The notes under the pieces were generated by a model. The model was not told where the DNA came from. It saw only the letters and a list, made by a program, of their open reading frames with translations, and searched no databases. From assembly GCF_003086295.3 (NCBI RefSeq), contig NC_092039.1, positions 94,201,061 through 94,265,060 on the forward strand: a stretch of DNA of 64,000 bases, written 5' to 3'. A program made the translations under genes and the position numbers. Of this stretch, positions 1 to 10,040 are shown one piece after another. Position 1 is the stretch's first letter. Each line of letters starts with the position of its first letter. This DNA comes from Arachis hypogaea. Lineage: Eukaryota > Streptophyta > Magnoliopsida > Fabales > Fabaceae.

Positions 1-32
1 TATCACCAAGCCTTGATAAAGTTCCGCACAAG

Positions 33-833
33 CTAAGGGCTCCCAAAATTGATCCTCTTGTATGCCAGGATCCTAAACCTTGTTCTTACACCCTCTTCAA
101 TTTGATCATTATAATTCCAGTTGGGTGACAAGTAATTCAAATTCCCACTCAAGCATCCAAACATCCTTCTTGACCCAAGCAATTTAGCTCTACACCAACC
201 TTTACATTTAGAGTTTGAACATGCAACCATAATGAACCTTGAATAGCAATTCCAACCACTTACCATCTCCCTTTTGCTCTTAAAGGCACAAATAGCTCTA
301 AGTTGTCCATCCGTCTCAAGCAAACCATATTCAAGCGAGAAATTAGAGCTTAAGGATAAGAATTTTATCCACTTGAATGTTGTGTTGGATGGTGATGGCT
401 TAGGGAGAGGTGTTTCCAATGATCTTGCAAGCTCCACTCCCTTGTGCTCTTCTTTAATGACTTCCACCTCTTGACAACTTTCTTCAATTCCCACTTTCTT
501 ATTAACTTCTTCCAACTCTTTTTCATCACTCAAATTATAAACCAGAGGTTGAGAGAAATCTACCTCAACATTGCTTTCAATTCCATTGGGAGAAGGTTCT
601 TCAAACTCAAGGAGTTCACTTGCAGATGCAAATTCATCACTAGGAGGACTTAATTCATGATCATCATCACGAAGAAAACTTGCTTCTTGCTCTATTCCTT
701 CTAATTCTTCATAGGGAACATGTCTTGGAGGTTGTGCACTATCCTCCTCAACATCAACTTCAAGCTTCTTGGAGGAATACTCTACAACTCTAGATTCCCA
801 TGGAGGTTTAGCATCTCCTAAGTCTTCAACCAC
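33..833 (-). CDS. retroelement-borne ORF of unknown function, C-terminal part
   Basis: This is an open frame of 266 codons inside the minus-strand LTR element. The N-terminal half is very acidic (many Glu/Asp with Ser/Pro). The C-terminal half (about residues 150-260) is ordered-looking, with clustered Trp and Cys around residues 195-225 (for example the stretch NSKCKGWCRAKLLG). The frame is bounded upstream by an in-frame TAA directly before a GTG codon, so the real protein probably began further upstream in the Tyr/Pro-rich segment and this is its downstream portion. I recognise this type of ORF only as something recurrent in non-autonomous legume LTR elements. No reverse transcriptase, protease or integrase motif is visible. 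A role as a packaging or RNA-binding protein would be speculation. Confidence 0.5.
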   Translation of the reverse strand: MVEDLGDAKPPWESRVVEYSSKKLEVDVEEDSAQPPRHVPYEELEGIEQEASFLRDDDHELSPPSDEFASASELLEFEEPSPNGIESNVEVDFSQPLVYNLSDEKELEEVNKKVGIEESCQEVEVIKEEHKGVELARSLETPLPKPSPSNTTFKWIKFLSLSSNFSLEYGLLETDGQLRAICAFKSKREMVSGWNCYSRFIMVACSNSKCKGWCRAKLLGSRRMFGCLSGNLNYLSPNWNYNDQIEEGVRTRFRILAYKRINFGSP

Positions 834-1690
834 TTAGTTTTCCATCGGATTTTCTAATCTCTCCTTCATGCTATGCTCTTCAATTGATTCTTCACATGTG
901 GCCACGGGGGTACTTTGAGTGTCCAAGCATTGCGAGGGTAGAAAATTTACTAACTCGGTCAAGGCAGCCATGAATTCTAGTGACCTCCTTTGAGTTTCAC
1001 GTTGCTCATGAAGTAGTGAAGCGAGAGCATCATCTATTGAGGCTTGGGGTGGATAGGAGGGTTCATTGGTTGGGAGAAAGGGCTTATAATAGGAAGTAGT
1101 TCATCTTGATAAGGATATAAAGATGGTGTATATTGAGGTGGTAGTTCTTGGGAGTAATTGTGTTGGAATTGGGGAGGTTCTATGTATGGTTCATATGGTT
1201 CATATGGTTCATATGGTGGTTGGTATAGTGGATATTAGATTAGGGTCATATGAAAGTGTTTGGTAGTGTGGGACTTGTGAGTATGGCTGAGGGCTATGTT
1301 ATGGAGGAGGTTCATAGGCATATGGTGGCGATTGTTGATAATCACAAGGAGGCTCACCAGAGGCATTGGGTTGGTATGCATCGTGGAATGGCTTTTGCTC
1401 ATAGTACACTGGTAGAGGTTGTTGCCATGAAGATTGATCATAAGCATATGGCACCTCCCACCTTTGATTGTCCTATACTTGATGCATATTCTCATCATAG
1501 CTTCCATTTCCTACAACATATTTAGGACCAAACTCATAGCAAAAAAGATGAGAATTCATAATAGCAATAAAAAATAAAAAAATAAATACTAATAAAAACT
1601 AATGAAAATAAACTCCTAAAACTAGCAAAACTAGCAAACAAATAAAAAATTAAGCTATTCACAATATCAACATATTAACAATAACCAATA
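834..1690 (-). pseudogene. Tyr/Pro-rich N-terminal part of the retroelement ORF, broken
   Basis: Translating the minus strand between the primer site and the ORF at 33-833 gives, in the same frame, a Tyr/Pro/Gln-rich protein with motifs such as QQSPPYAYEPPP and PQPYSQVPHYQ. It is interrupted by several stops. A triplicated CCATATGAA unit at about 1186-1215 encodes a short Pro-Tyr-Glu repeat in an alternative frame, suggesting slippage. Near 840-1030 the frame is readable again (for example ASLLHEQRETQRR). Low-complexity Tyr/Pro tracts leading into an acidic domain are seen; what they do is unknown. Short open frames on both strands at 1235-1525 are shadows of this region. Confidence 0.45.
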
Positions 1691-1711
1691 ATAAGACACA
1701 TATTTGCAATT

Positions 1712-1729
1712 TCCCGGCAACGGCATCAA
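1712..1729 (-). other. primer-binding site, tRNA-Asp type (diverged)
   Basis: The minus strand reads TGATGCCGTTGCCGGGAA, differing at a few positions from TGGCGCCGTTGCCGGGG, the complement of the plant tRNA-Asp(GTC) 3' end. It lies a few bases inside the LTR end, which fixes the element's orientation as minus. Confidence 0.75.
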
Positions 1730-1734
1730 AAACT

Positions 1735-3019
1735 TGACGGAGGATAAATGTCAGTAAAGAATTTCTCAATAAAATTGCGTTGCAAGTATAGTTCTAAACT
1801 GACATACAATCCTCGGTCAACGTTTAAATTATTTGTCACAACGCAAACCAATAAAAATAACTGAATTATTTAAACCTCTGGTTGTCTCTCAAAGAAATTG
1901 CAGAAAAATATACTTATTATTGGTTGTGGGAAAATATTTTTTGGGGTTTCTGGATGATGAACAATGAATGTAAATAACGAGAAAATAAACTAACAACTAA
2001 GAAAAGTCCTAGCAAGGGTTGAGAATTGGAATTTCTATCCTCATTATCATTATCAATTGTGATGGTAATTGCCTTTTGCTCTCACTTAGTTAACCTCTAA
2101 CAATTGAAAGAAAGTCAACTGAGAAAAATCAGCTTAAGTTCACAAGTCCTAATCAAAGACTAGATTTAGTGAAGCTCAAGCTAACTTGCACTTTCAATCA
2201 CCAATCAACAAGAAACTTTGACAATTCAAGAGTCTCCAAATTACTCAATCCAAGCCAAGAACATAAAAATCTATTTTAAAATCCAACCAAGCATAATAAC
2301 AAGAAATTAAAAGAGGAACTTGAATCAAGATAAGAAGTAGAATCTAAGCCTAGATGAAACTGAAAATAAAAGAAGAAACCCTAAAACCTAGAGAGAGAGA
2401 GAAGAGAGCCTCTCTCTCTAGAATTCTACATCTATCTAAAACTAAAGTGTTGAATGAATTCTGAATGATCCATCCTCCTTCACTCCCAGCCTCAAGTCTG
2501 CATACTGGGCTCAAAACTGGGCCAGAAATGAGATCTAAAATCGTCCCTAGCGTTTTCACTTTATTGCAGCATGTGACGCTCGTCATGCGTACGCGTCATC
2601 CACGTGTACCCGTTGTTTGGATATTGCACTTGCCATGCGTACGCGTCAGTCACGCGTACGCGTCGGTTGGAAGATGGCGTGATCACGCGTACGCGTCCAC
2701 CACGCGCTCGCGTCGGTTCCAACTTCTCAAATCCTCAATTCTTTATGTTCCTTCCACTTTTGCATGCTTTCTTTCCATCCTCCAAGCCATTCCTGCCTTA
2801 TAAACCCTGAAATCACTTAACGCACATATCCCAGCATCGAATGGTAATAAAAGAGGATTAAAAATTAGCGATTTTAAGGCCTAGGAAGCATGTTTTCAAT
2901 CATAGCACAAAGTTAGGAAGGAAAATTAAATACATGCAATTTACATGAATAAGTGTGAGAATAGTTGACAAAATACACTCAATTCAATCCAAAATATACG
3001 ATAAAATAGTGGTTTATCA
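1735..3019 (-). repeat. 5' LTR of the minus-strand element (about 1285 bp)
   Basis: The plus-strand edges are TGACGG at 1735 and TTTATCA at 3019, so in element sense the LTR runs TG...CA. Its start (TGATAAACCACTATTTT) and its end (sequence around AGAAATTCTTTACTGAC) match the solo LTR at 56730-58202, showing one family. It contains a CpG-rich block at about 2570-2716. No coding capacity is supported; the open frames at 2350-2810 are chance frames through that block. Confidence 0.8.
2570..2716. repeat. CpG-rich block of repeated CACGCGTACGCGTC motifs
   Basis: About 150 bp holds four or five imperfect copies of the self-complementary core GCGTACGCGT (variants ATGCGTACGCGTC, CACGCGTACGCGTC, CACGCGCTCGCGTC). 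They are spaced 20-45 bp apart in otherwise AT-rich DNA. The related solo LTR has a different set of similar CG-palindromes at about 57170-57255. Confidence 0.75.
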
Positions 3020-3472
3020 CCCACCTCGGTGAGTTGCATGATGGTGACAAAGCGGAGGATCTTTAAAATCTTTTGGATTTTTTTTGAATATTTTGTTTTA
3101 GTACTCTCACTTTTGTATCTTTATTTGGCTTAGAGGCTAACTTTGAGAGAGATGTTGTATATGCTGTTTTAACTTTCAAAACTCCGTTATGTCTATATAT
3201 AACTAGTCGGCTTAAACTCCACGGGCTAAGGCTAGTATTTTATGACTATTATACTCATATATCTACATATGCCTTGTTATCTTGTATGTATATCTTGTGC
3301 CTTTATGCTTGTAGCTTCGTGTGAACGCTTCGCGCTTTTGTGATTCTATTTTTGAGCTATAATTTCTTCATCGGGCTTCTCGTATATATATAAGTCTTAG
3401 AAATGTCGTGGCCCTTAGTTATCCTTTGCTTTACAACATGAGGTAAGGCTTATGGTAATTAGGGTTTTACAC
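3020..3472 (+). repeat. possible fragment of another LTR (3' part)
   Basis: This 450 bp non-coding stretch lies directly against the LTR at 1735-3019 and ends near TTAGGGTTTTACA. The composition (T-rich tracts, ATATATATAAG box, GTGAACGCTTCGCGC) resembles the downstream part of a gypsy LTR. I cannot pair it with a second copy in the window, so the call is tentative. Confidence 0.3.
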
Positions 3473-3770
3473 AAGGAGCTCCAAAAACATTGGCAAGACG
3501 AAAAGACGAAGAGGTCATGAATATTTATTTGCTTTAAGATTTTGCTTCATTGTGTCGACATCAATGTTATAGGAGAAAGTACGAGGAAAGCCCATTAGTA
3601 GAGGAGAGTTGTGGACCACGATTCATAAGAAAAAAATGGCTCATATATCCATGTCAATGCATGTGTTGTTGGTATAAGTAATGTTATAATAATTTTGACT
3701 TATCTTATTGTATTTATCATGCTAACTTTGAATTATTATATCCCAAATTCTAGTATATCTATAGGAAGTA

Positions 3771-4166
3771 ATTGTGAATATTGAGAACCAAGATGAATCC
3801 TCTAGGGAGATTTCACAAAATGATTCACTTGCACAAGTTCTTGGAAAGAAGCACCTAGGATGAGTTCGTGCCTTAGGTGTTGGACCATGTTCCACCCAAG
3901 TTTTTGGTAATAGTATTGCACAATAGTTAAATTCTGGTGTACAAATTGAAGAGTATCAGAGAACGATTGCAAACTTAAAGGTTGAGGCAGCAAAAGAGAA
4001 GGCGAAGAGACAGATGATGGAAAGTCTTTTGAGATATCTAAACCGACAGCAAGGACACAATTTGCCACCAGAGGTTATTACAGAGTTGGATTCTTTGGGG
4101 AGTACACTGACTTTATCACACACAAGGCCATCTTCTTCTAGCAATCATGATCTGCAACAAAAATAA
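3771..4166 (+). pseudogene. plant CACTA transposase-associated protein, C-terminal fragment
   Basis: One frame reads DSLAQVLGK then, after a TGA, VRALGVGPCSTQVFG, then after a TAG a helical Lys/Glu-rich segment ending LNRQQGHNLPPEV, with a natural TAA at 4164-4166. The pattern DSLAQVLGKxHxGRVRGxGxGPxPTQxFG is characteristic of the C-terminal region of plant En/Spm-type transposase proteins (Transposase_24-like family); this match is from memory. Two in-frame stops and no upstream coding sequence make it a pseudogene. It sits just inside the CACTA 3' terminal repeats, which supports the assignment. Confidence 0.7.
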
Positions 4167-4420
4167 TTAGCGGCGGTTAGAAACTGCCACAAAAATGAAA
4201 GACATTTTTGTTACCAAGTATGGCAGCGGGTAAAACCACCGCAAAACTGAACGCTGATTTTGCGGCGGTTATTCCAACGGTTAACATAAACTGACACTAA
4301 CTATTTGTCCGCGACCTATTTTGCAACAGTTACTTAACCGCCACAAAATATTTAGCGGGGGTTTTTAACCGCCTCAATATTCCTCCAGAACTGCCACTAA
4401 CCGTCGGAAGTGCTGTAGTG
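4167..4420 (+). repeat. CACTA subterminal repeats and terminal inverted tip
   Basis: Repeated variants of GCGGCGGTT / AACCGCCGC occur in both orientations (for example near 4170, 4225, 4260, 4335, 4365), ending at TGCTGTAGTG (4411-4420). Such arrays bind transposase in known CACTA elements. The three bases after the tip are TTA; the matching left target copy is not available. Confidence 0.65.
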
Positions 4421-4918
4421 TTATGTGTATAATAGATGAAGAGAATCCACAGGATTGAATTGATATATTATAATACTATTCCAAAATATTTCATCCGATT
4501 TTGTGAAATAGCGTAATATTTTATTTTGAATACACATCGATAAATCATTATTAGTAATAATATGATGTGTATTTATAATATTCCTATTGCATTGCACGTG
4601 AAGATAGAAGGCACGTGTAGATAATCATATTAAATATTTATGATATCATTAATAGATATAAAATAAAATAATTTTATAGTTATTTTTTATTGTCTTTTAA
4701 ATATTTTTGTTTAAATCCTAACTAATAGTTATAATTAGATAACTTGATAACAGGATTTTAATAAATTCAATTCGTAACAGGTCTATTATTAAGAAAGTAA
4801 CTAGGGCACGAGCTAAGACCTTTCCATCTTTTTTTTCTTATTCTTTATTGCCACCTATAAAATTGTTACATTATTATAGCTAACAAAGATGCAAATTATT
4901 CTATTATAGTTTGTAATA
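4421..4918. other. AT-rich non-coding spacer
   Basis: No open frame, RNA gene or convincing repeat is visible. The sequence is AT-rich intergenic DNA between the CACTA tip and a copia LTR. Confidence 0.6.
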
Positions 4919-5176
4919 TGTTCAAGATCAGAGAAGAACATAGAGAGAGCAAAGGTACAAGAGAGAAATATTTTGACCGAATGATTTATTCAAGAATGAA
5001 TGAAACACACTGTATCAATTAAGTATATACACTACTACACTAATGATCTTAACTAGAGTTTGCTAGAAATGGAAATTGGTTATCCTACTATATTAATAGA
5101 CTAACTGACAGAATTTACTAACTAGCTTCTACACAAGAATTTTCTCTTTACACAAAAATCCTCTTTCTCCATAACA
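4919..5176 (-). repeat. copia LTR remnant (about 258 bp)
   Basis: The plus-strand edges are TGTTCAAGATC at 4919 and CATAACA at 5176, so TG...CA in both senses. It is followed by CCTCTCAAGC, whose complement GCTTGAGAGG would be the polypurine tract for a minus-strand element. It follows the RNase H fragment directly, as expected for a 3' LTR. Confidence 0.5.
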
Positions 5177-5279
5177 CCTCTCAAGCATTAGGGAGGGGAG
5201 GGGTATTCACACACTCCAAATTTATATTTGAAGGAGGAACATCATTGCGAACAATAATTTGTCAACGTGTTTACAACTT

Positions 5280-5570
5280 GATCTTTAGTCATAATATGAA
5301 CAACATATAATTGTTTTTGGTTTACTTTATCATAAGAAAACGAAGGTTTATCTCAAGATGTTTGCATCTATTGTGAAAGATAAGATTAGCAACCAACATA
5401 CAAGCACTCTGGCTATCTAAATATATGGTTAAAGCTATTGATTGAGGAACTTGATGTTCAACTAAAAGATGTTGAATAAAGATGAATTTAAACTGAGAAG
5501 CAGCTAATGTGCAATATTCTATCTTAGTATTCGACATATTCACTTTGGTTTGCTTGACAAATTTCCACAA
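5280..5570 (-). pseudogene. copia RNase H fragment
   Basis: The minus-strand frame contains TKIEYCTLAASQFKFIFIQHLL and later LDSQSACMLVANLIFHNR-K-LEI. These align with the familiar copia RNase H pattern (EAEY-LA ... CDN-SA---A-N-VFHERTKHIEI). The conserved Asp-Asn of the CDN motif is replaced and the N- and C-terminal parts are missing, so it is a relic without activity. Confidence 0.65.
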
Positions 5571-6127
5571 GACAAAATTATTTCCAAAATAGACATAATA
5601 CCTATTAATTGGTCTCTTATCGTCAATATCTACTCCCTAATTAGCATTTGTAAATGCAATAAGACAAAAGTCGATATATTTATGAAATAGAAGTCCACTG
5701 CTTACCATTTCTTACACATAGCACAATATCCATTTGACATCCTTCTAGTGTTGCACAATTAGAAAGTGCATAAACTAAGATACTTTATTTGCCGAATATG
5801 CCAATTTTGGAAAAGGGTGGGGGCAAGGATTGAATTTACATAGAAAATGGAACAATAGGCCAATGCATTGGAGCAGCCATTCTGAAAGTTTTGGTCAAAA
5901 TGAAAGAAGCAATTTTGGAGCACACGACTAGATCTATCATAAAGCTAGCATTATTGTGGTTGGGGAGATAAACCTTTCACCCTACCAAATTTGCCACCCT
6001 TATCCCTATGAGACAAACCACCTCTGATTGAATTTGAATAATTAAGGTAGATATGACTGAGTGAGGTTAGCCATTGAAAAACTAGCCTTAGGGGATTTAA
6101 ACTTATCAAGCATGTCATCATATGCAA

Positions 6128-6472
6128 TCAAGAAGGATTTAGCCTATGTGACGGAATAAGAAGCAAGTTTGACATTATTAAAGAGATATACTCAAAGTAC
6201 ACTTCAAGTAAGCCATCAAGATTGATTTGAATATGATCATAATCTTGTACAGGATACCCAATTGCAAACAATGAGTCAACAATCTTGTGAATTTTACCAA
6301 GAAAATTAGAAATAGTACTAGTTTTACGAACCGATTTAAGTTGTGATTTAAGACTTTGGATACAAGTTTTGGAAGTTAAAGTGAAGAAAGTCGGAAGAAT
6401 TGACCGGGTTTCATGAAATTGAGAATATTTTACTATTTTTTTTAAGTTGTTGATAGAAAAGAAACAAACCAA
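6128..6472 (-). pseudogene. copia gag (UBN2-type) fragment
   Basis: The 114-codon frame includes LKSQLKSVRK, ISNFLGKIHKIVDSLFAIGYPVQDYDHI and LDGLLEVYFEYI. This matches the copia gag pattern in which a subunit-binding helix is followed by SLxxIGxPVxDxDxIxxxLxGLPxxYxxxI. The Pro of GLPxxY is changed and the flanking regions are decayed. No zinc knuckle follows. It is a relic of the same element as the RNase H fragment at 5280-5570. Confidence 0.65.
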
Positions 6473-7859
6473 GTGAGAAGAGCCAGATCTTTATTGTTGT
6501 CATTTCTTAAATTTTGTCCCATCCACTCTTTCAGCATCAACGAGAATTTTGAAAGAAAATTATCAACATGATTGAACATCTTTAAGCTTCAAATTGCAAA
6601 AAAAATTTGTGTTGTCTTGTAGAGAAATTATTCTCTTTAACTTTATCAGCAAGCGGTACAATAGATCTTTCTTGTAGGAGGAACCAGTGCCATGATTGTA
6701 AAAGGTGGTAGATCACTACAATAAATTCGTCGAATACCGTCAGATTTACTAGTGGATTTACAATAAAAAAATCCGTCGGTATTATGTTTACTATCGGATA
6801 TATGCATAAACCTTGCCGGTAATTGTTTACCAGCAAATTTTCATCCGCTGCTAATTATCGACGGATATTAATTTTTAGTTGGAAAAATTCTAAAACGTGT
6901 TACCATCGGATTTATAATCTTAAATTTTATTTTTTTAAAAAAAAATTGTTTAAAAATTCAATATATAATTTTAAATGTTTAAATTCAATAATTTATAAAC
7001 TAACAAAATTCAAAATTTTATAATTTTTTATAATAATTTGTCTATAATTTTTTGTTAAAAGTTCACACATCAAAGTTTAAGAGCAAAGAAGAAAAATAAT
7101 AACTACTTGTGTATGGAAAAAAGTTAGCACAATAAATATATACTCTAAATCCAAAAAAGATGAACTTACATAAATTTCGATATGAAAAACAAGATACCTC
7201 ATGGTGGCTAAGTAAATTACATAGTTGAAGCTTACTAGACAATAAAATATTAAAAAGAAAAATTAGTTATACAAATGGTATATCTATTTAAGATTCCAAG
7301 TAATCCACTTGCATGCATATGTATGTCTCTCAAATAATGTATCTATTTAAACTTATATAATCTTAGCAACTTACAAACCTAGTTGGAGGTTTTGCATGAT
7401 AAACATATTGTCTACAAGCACATTTTTTAGATTAGTAGGCTGTACACCTTCAATTACAAACTTTGAACATAATCAAAACACAAATTATAATTAAACAAAC
7501 AAATCAAAGTTCTTATATTCAAATGATGAGTAAATTGCAACAAACTTAGTAAAATTAACAACAATCAACTCAGTAAAATTAATTTAGAAAATAATTAACT
7601 CAGACAACAATAAACTCAGAAAATTAACAACAATCAACAATAATTCAATAATTAACTTAGAAAATTAACAAGCTAAAATTAACTCAGAGAATTAACAACA
7701 ATCAACACTAATTAACTCAAAAAATAATTAACTCATCAAACAATAATGAACTCAGAAAATTATCAATTATCTAAAACACCAACTCAATAGAAATCCTAAA
7801 TTATACCCTACCTAATTTAATTTCTAATTATACTAAACTAATATAACAAACCCTGATTA

Positions 7860-8990
7860 GATACTTCATTAAAAAATTTAATCAATAATTTAATAAAATA
7901 CCTAACCAAATCTTAAACAAACAAACAAAAAATTTGAAAAAATACGAAAACTATAAAAAAAACTATCCCTGATGGTGGCTACAGAATGGTGGAAGTGTAG
8001 TAGTGACAGGAAGTAGTAGTGAAATCTACAGTGGTAGAGTTAGGGTTTAGTAACAAAACAAACAACCAAAAGAGAAAATGGAGAACAACCTTACCTTGGT
8101 GCAGTGGGCCTCAGCTGCGGTGATAGCGATAGGGCGATGACCTCCGATTGATGGCAAGGGACACTAATAGCAGCGGCACGCGCAGATGCTTTCCATGAGA
8201 CACAGCAGCAGTGACGACGACATATTGATCTGCGACTACAATGTGGCTTACCAACAGTGACGACAACTCTAGGTGGTGGCCGTGTAACCTTCTTCAATGG
8301 ACCAGAGAGAAAGATGAGAGAGAGAAGAAGAGAAGAGAGAGAGAGAGTTTGCAGAAGTGAGGGAAAAGGGTTTCACGTTTGAATTTTATTCCAAATTTAC
8401 CATTGGATTTACCTGCGAAAAAATTCGACGATAAGGTGTTCGTCGTTCCTTAAACGATGCGTTTCACTGAATTCTGTTACCCTCGGAATTATTTGACGGT
8501 AAAATCAGTGCTAATAAAATTAATTTTTGCAGCTATATTTACTGTGGGATTTAGTGGCGGAATTTTAAATCCGACAACAACTAATTCAAGGGACAAATTT
8601 TCACTCGTAACCGTCGAAAACTACAAGAAAAGCGATGATTACCGTCAGATTTACTGTCAGAAAAATAATTAAAATTTGATGGTAACTAAATTACTGTTGG
8701 AATGAATCAGACAATGTAAACCTCACCTGTAAATGCTTACCATCAGATTTTTTCATCCAACGGTAAATACCATCAGATTCTGCAACGGAATATCGTTAGT
8801 ACGAAAATGAAATCTGATGAATGCTATCGGTGAATTTTTCTAACAGTAACGTTGGCGCCAAGTCATACATCACCCGCCAACTTATCATCGGATGAATCTA
8901 ATGGTAATTCCGATAGAAATGATTTTTAAATTTTTTTTTAAAATGGTTAGGTTGTTATCGTCGGAATATTCCGACGGTATTTTTTTTTTA
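7860..8990 (-). repeat. internal copy of the CACTA 5'-end region
   Basis: The segment resembles the right part of the same element (about 10840-11560). Both contain an AACAAACYCTRATYA...ACTTCATTAAA stretch, a GC-richer patch, a GAGAGAGAGAAGAAG tract, GTGAGGGAAAAGGGTTTCAC, and then TCGACG-type subterminal repeats. So the element contains the same terminal block twice in direct orientation. Similarity is by eye and clearly imperfect. No intact CACTA tip is visible at the inner copy. Short frames such as 8091-8297 are not supported as genes. Confidence 0.5.
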
Positions 8991-9224
8991 ATAATCATTT
9001 TTCGTCTATCTATAATGTACCCTTGATAATTAATAATTGAAATAGCACCTTAAACCTGATGTGAAATATCAAAAATTTAAATTAAAGATACGCAATGATT
9101 TAGAATTGAAATATCTGACACAAAGCTAACTATATTACATTCTCCACAAATTTTTGTAAAGAAATAGATATCATAGAACTATATTTACATTAATTATATA
9201 TTACATTCTCTGCAAGTTGTGCAT

Positions 9225-10040
9225 CTATTTAATTGAAATTCTCTTTAACTGGCATTTACCAATTTGTTCTCTCTCGACTTGGAACCTCAGTGATCTACAA
9301 AATCTACATTCAGTTAGGTCTGCATCTGTCTTGTAGTACAACATACAATCATTTAGACACCAATCAATTTTTACTTCATTTAAACCCAATTTCGAAACTA
9401 GCTTCTTTGCTTCATAGTGATTCGGGGATGCTAGTGGAACCGACGGGTACCAGTTTGTTGCAAAGGGTAGCCTACTTATCAATGACTCTTGGCTATGATT
9501 TGACTCTGACTTAATACTCATCATCCTAACGCATGCAGACAACTCCGAATGAACACACTCCTCGTACAAAAGTTTTGCAACAGATTCTAACAGGTGATAA
9601 AATATCTTCGCTTTCGGGTTAGGCTCTTCTTCAGCCTCTTCCAATTCTGTAACACCTATTGCATCACACACCATCTCGTTATATCTCTCTTCGTTTGCCT
9701 CCCAACTCATTTCATCTATGTTTATGCATCTCACCACCTGAACCTTCCTTGATTGACAACCAGACCTATTCAAATTAGAGACAGGCCAGTTGATTCCCTA
9801 CTCATCCACTTCTCCGTGTTCCATCGAAATCCAATATCCATCCTTGAACCCATTACAGTAGAGGTGAAGCGTTATGTCCGCAAGTCCTAACCACTTAGTC
9901 AGCCGACACTTTTGAAGATATCCCTTCAGACCCAAACGGTTTCATGCTGAAGACATGTGCAACAAATGCATCAACCCCCTCAAAGAATTTAGGTTTTAAA
10001 CCCTTCGGCCACCGTTATCCCTCTCATACATCCATAGCCA
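9225..10040 (-). pseudogene. CACTA transposase (TNP2-like), N-terminal fragment
   Basis: The upstream part (10040 to 9780) translates, with frame breaks, to a transposase-associated domain pattern including LGLADITLHLYCNGFKDGYW and MEHGEVDE. The downstream 182-codon frame (9773-9225) includes FYHLLESVAKLLYEECVHS, LSACVRMMSIKSESNHSQ, YEAKKLVSKLGLNEVKI and LNDCMLYYKTDADLTECRFC. These are the standard order and motifs of the N-terminal half of plant En/Spm transposases. The catalytic region that should follow is absent, being replaced by subterminal-type repeats below 9000. Hence it is a truncated, frame-shifted transposase. Confidence 0.8.

Larger units (their letters stand above)
1..3019 (-). 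mobile_element. LTR retrotransposon, 5' part, cut by window edge
   Basis: Read on the minus strand, an LTR (3019 to 1735) is followed by a tRNA-Asp-type primer-binding site and an internal region that runs off the window at position 1. The LTR opens TGATAAACCACTATTTT and matches in family the solo LTR at 56730-58202. The internal region carries a broken ORF that is neither a recognisable gag nor a polymerase, so this looks like a non-autonomous element of the tRNA-Asp-primed (Athila/Tat-like) gypsy group. That lineage assignment is inference from the primer site. The far LTR and any target duplication lie outside the window. Confidence 0.8.
3473..4420 (+). mobile_element. CACTA (En/Spm) DNA transposon remnant, 3' end
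   Basis: The fragment combines a decayed transposase-associated coding segment (3771-4166) with dense subterminal repeats ending at AGTGCTGTAGTG (4409-4420). That end is the inverted complement of a CACTACAGCACT terminus. Known CACTA elements have just this layout: subterminal GCGG(C)GGTT-type repeats leading to a CACTA tip. The left end is missing, probably lost when neighbouring LTR elements inserted. The left boundary given is approximate. Confidence 0.7.
4919..6480 (-). mobile_element. degenerate, internally deleted Ty1-copia element
   Basis: On the minus strand a gag fragment (6472-6128) is followed by an RNase H fragment (5570-5280) and then an LTR-like segment (5176-4919), the normal copia order with protease, integrase and RT deleted or unrecognisable. 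Many stops show it is old. The upstream (5') LTR may have been destroyed by the CACTA insertion that starts at 6714. A short LTR-like motif with GCACAAAAATCCTCT near 11638-11664 resembles the LTR tail at 5150-5170. Confidence 0.6.

Noticed and set aside
2465..2810. Two overlapping plus-strand frames with repeated Thr-Arg motifs
   Set aside because: Produced by the CGCGTACGCGTC repeats inside an LTR.
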